A stretch of DNA of 7,850 bases from UBA2040 sp047637535. Its GTDB lineage: Bacteria > Bacteroidota > Bacteroidia > Flavobacteriales_D > Crocinitomicaceae. Shown here piece by piece: positions 5,866-7,850 of the stretch; the stretch's first letter is position 1; the number at the start of each line of letters is the position of its first letter. Both the position numbers and the translations under genes were made by a program. The stretch covers positions 1 through 7,850 of the forward strand of contig JBLIKY010000104.1 in assembly GCA_047637535.1 (NCBI GenBank), in the 5' to 3' direction. The notes under the pieces were generated by a model. It saw only the letters and a list, made by a program, of their open reading frames with translations, had not been told where the DNA came from and searched no databases.

Positions 5866-7146
5866 ATGAGCGAAACAATTCAAAATATTTCTTCAGCTGA
5901 TTTAATCAAATTAGAAGACAAGCACGGTGCACACAATTATCATCCATTACCCGTTGTTTTGGCTCGTGGAAAAGGAGTTTATGTTTGGGATGTTGAAGGG
6001 AAGAAATATTTTGATTTTCTTTCTGCATATTCTGCTGTTAACCAAGGCCACTGTCATCCGAAAATTGTAGGAGCAATGAATCAACAAGCTGAAACGCTTA
6101 CTTTGACTTCGCGTGCTTTTTTCAATGATGTATTGGGTGTATACGAAAAGTTTGTCACTGAATATTTCAATTTTGACAAGGTTTTACCTATGAATACAGG
6201 TGCCGAAGCTGTAGAAACGGCTATCAAATTGGCAAGAAAATACGCCTACGAGAAAAAAGGTGTTGCTGAGAACAAAGCAGTAATCATTGTTTGTGATGGT
6301 AATTTCCACGGTCGCACAACTACTATCGTTTCTTTCTCAGATGACAACAACGCAAGAGATAATTTTGGTCCGTTTACACCCGGTTTTGTAAGAATTCCTT
6401 ACAATGACATCCCAGCATTGGACAAAGCTTTATCCAATGAAAATGTAATCGGATTCTTGGTTGAACCAATCCAAGGTGAAGCTGGAGTTTATGTTCCTGC
6501 AGATGACTTCTTGAAGAAGGCTAGAGAAACTTGTCACAAACACGATGCTTTGTTCATCGCTGACGAAGTACAAACTGGAATTGCAAGAACAGGAAGTTTA
6601 TTGGCCGTTTGTGGCAACTGTGATTGTCAAAACAAATGCGAAAGACAAGCAACTTACCAAAAACCAGATATTTTAATCTTAGGAAAAGCACTTTCAGGTG
6701 GAGCTTATCCTGTTTCCGCTGTTTTAGCTGATGATGAAATTATGGAGGTAATCAAGCCAGGACAGCACGGTTCAACTTTTGGAGGAAATCCTGTTGGTTC
6801 CAAAGTAGCCATGGCTGCATTGGAAGTTGTTGACGAAGAAAATTTGATTCAAAATGCGCGTCATTTGGGTGAGTTATTTAGAAAAGAAATGAATCGCATT
6901 ATCGAATCTTCTGACCTGGTATTAAAAGTAAGAGGTAAGGGACTATTAAATGCTATTATTGTTAATGATACGCCTGATAGTTCAACCGCCTGGAATCTTT
7001 GCATGGCCATGAAGGAAAATGGACTTATTGCAAAACCAACACATGGTAACATCATTCGTTTTGCTCCACCATTGGTGATGACTGAATCTGAGTTGATGGA
7101 ATGTGTTGCGATCATCGAAAAGACTATTAATGAGTTTAAGAAATAA
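5866..7146 (+). CDS. rocD: Ornithine aminotransferase (ornithine--oxo-acid transaminase)
   Basis: This cytoplasmic PLP enzyme transfers the delta-amino group of ornithine to 2-oxoglutarate, giving glutamate semialdehyde and glutamate, linking arginine and proline metabolism. The 426-residue protein aligns closely with human OAT from memory: GAHNYHPLP with Tyr25 (human Tyr55) and Tyr55 (human Tyr85) for ornithine recognition, GRT with Arg150 (human 180), EPIQGEAGV with Glu205 (human 235), IADEVQTG with Asp233 contacting the PLP nitrogen, LGKALSGG with catalytic Lys274, and IIRFAPP with Arg398 (human 413). Compared with human OAT it carries a 12-residue insertion after residue 248 with four cysteines, CGNCDCQNKC. 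No clean TAnnTTTG promoter was found in the 135-bp divergent region upstream. The peroxidase gene follows 28 bp downstream. Confidence 0.95.
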   Translation: MSETIQNISSADLIKLEDKHGAHNYHPLPVVLARGKGVYVWDVEGKKYFDFLSAYSAVNQGHCHPKIVGAMNQQAETLTLTSRAFFNDVLGVYEKFVTEYFNFDKVLPMNTGAEAVETAIKLARKYAYEKKGVAENKAVIIVCDGNFHGRTTTIVSFSDDNNARDNFGPFTPGFVRIPYNDIPALDKALSNENVIGFLVEPIQGEAGVYVPADDFLKKARETCHKHDALFIADEVQTGIARTGSLLAVCGNCDCQNKCERQATYQKPDILILGKALSGGAYPVSAVLADDEIMEVIKPGQHGSTFGGNPVGSKVAMAALEVVDEENLIQNARHLGELFRKEMNRIIESSDLVLKVRGKGLLNAIIVNDTPDSSTAWNLCMAMKENGLIAKPTHGNIIRFAPPLVMTESELMECVAIIEKTINEFKK

Positions 7147-7174
7147 CATTCACGAAATATAATTTAAGAAAGAG

Positions 7175-7850
7175 ATGAGAAAGAAACTTTGGTCGACCGC
7201 TTATCTCTTTTTTTTGCTTCCTATTATTGGTTGCGAAGCATCGAAAACAGAACCCTTTTTTTTAGGGGAAATACCAGAAGAACATATACAGTATCAAACA
7301 GATTCAATAATTGAACTAGGAAAGCGATTCTTTTGTGATAAAGCACTTTCTTTAGATAATTCAATAGCTTGCGCATCTTGTCACAACCCTAAATTGGCTT
7401 TTGCTGATACGGTTCGATTTAGTAAAGGCATAAATAACAGGCAAGCTACGCGCAACTCCCCTTCCCTATTTAATGTGGCTTTTTCTTCAAGCTTTATGGG
7501 AGAAGGAAATGTCCTTACGCTTGAAATGCAAGCTCTAATTCCGCTAAGGGATACCAATGAAATGGGATCGCATGTCGGAGATTTAATCGAAGAATTAAAA
7601 TCCAATGCCTATTATGTCATGGCAGCTAAAAAGTTTTTCAATCGGCCTTTGGACGCCTTCGTTTTGACTAGGTCTTTGTCTGCGTATGAACGTAGTCTAA
7701 CTTTTGTCAGTCGTTTTGATCGTTTCTATTATTACAAAGAAGAAAATGCAATTAGCCAGCAAGAAAAACAGGGTTGGAAACTTTTTTCAGAAGACCTGAA
7801 GTGCACTCAATGTCATAGCTTACCCAATTTCTCCAATTCTGAGGTTGTCT
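7175..7850 (+). CDS. Di-heme cytochrome c peroxidase family lipoprotein (partial, 3' end off window)
   Basis: Translation from the ATG at 7175 stays open for 225 codons to the window edge. The start MRKKLWSTAYLFFLLPIIGC is a lipoprotein signal with lipobox I-I-G-C and lipidated Cys20, placing the protein on a membrane facing the periplasm or outside. It has two c-type heme sites: CASCH (66-70) and CTQCH (210-214). Between them are family blocks RNSPSLFN (93-100), LEMQAL (116-121) and DTNEM (126-130). This is the bacterial CCP/MauG pattern: hydrogen peroxide reduction or a related di-heme redox reaction. At the position of the common W-D-G-R block it reads MGEG (108-111), lacking the tryptophan. 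AAGAAAGAG just before the ATG may be a Shine-Dalgarno sequence. It lies 28 bp after rocD without a terminator, so co-transcription is likely despite unrelated roles. Confidence 0.88.
   Translation, partial: MRKKLWSTAYLFFLLPIIGCEASKTEPFFLGEIPEEHIQYQTDSIIELGKRFFCDKALSLDNSIACASCHNPKLAFADTVRFSKGINNRQATRNSPSLFNVAFSSSFMGEGNVLTLEMQALIPLRDTNEMGSHVGDLIEELKSNAYYVMAAKKFFNRPLDAFVLTRSLSAYERSLTFVSRFDRFYYYKEENAISQQEKQGWKLFSEDLKCTQCHSLPNFSNSEVV

Noticed and set aside
6861..7115. 84-codon minus-strand frame opposite rocD
   Set aside because: Lies fully inside the strongly conserved C-terminal part of ornithine aminotransferase and shows no domain.
7381..7605. 74-codon minus-strand frame near the right edge
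   Set aside because: It is antisense to the di-heme peroxidase gene, whose signal peptide, heme sites and family blocks are in the plus strand.

Overview
The window looks like chromosome of an AT-rich Bacteroidota, probably Flavobacteriales. The main sign is promoter architecture: several genes are preceded by the Bacteroidota-type -7 box TAnnTTTG, three of them with a TTG-containing -33 box 19-20 bp upstream. There is almost no Shine-Dalgarno signal. The gene set (small ClpS, MtaB, a UpxY/NusG-type protein, YaaA, a PspA-family protein with a small partner, ornithine aminotransferase, a lipoprotein di-heme peroxidase) fits that phylum. No mobile element, CRISPR array, tRNA or rRNA was seen. 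The content is mostly housekeeping and stress biology.

Layout. (1) Bases 1-333: a promoter for a gene off the left edge, then clpS, both on the minus strand. (2) Bases 334-655: the only long gene-poor stretch. It holds the clpS promoter, a plus-strand hairpin with a T-run that resembles a terminator and has a possible competing fold, a minus-strand coding-like remnant, and the mtaB promoter. (3) Bases 656-2516: mtaB (tRNA methylthiotransferase), then 1 bp later a NusG paralogue, in one plus-strand operon. (4) Bases 2506-5730, all on the minus strand: a small unknown gene plus a pspA-like gene forming a membrane-stress operon that ends in a strong terminator; a DASS/SLC13 symporter; and yaaA, whose 3' end overlaps the NusG-like gene. 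(5) Bases 5866-7850, plus strand: ornithine aminotransferase with a four-cysteine insertion, then a di-heme cytochrome c peroxidase-family lipoprotein cut by the right edge.

The genes do not form one pathway. Local units that make sense are mtaB with the NusG-like gene (tRNA modification plus transcription elongation, tightly coupled) and the small protein with the PspA-like protein (envelope stress). The clearest corrections to a naive annotation are three. The mtaB start is the ATG at 656, not the TTG at 644, which lies inside the -7 box. The symporter start is the ATG at 4695, because the longer reading frame begins inside a terminator. A peroxidase gene starting at 7175 runs off the window end. 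I found no convincing new multi-gene system. The best candidates for novelty are the structured intergenic element at 431-514, the small protein paired with PspA, and the cysteine insertion in the aminotransferase.
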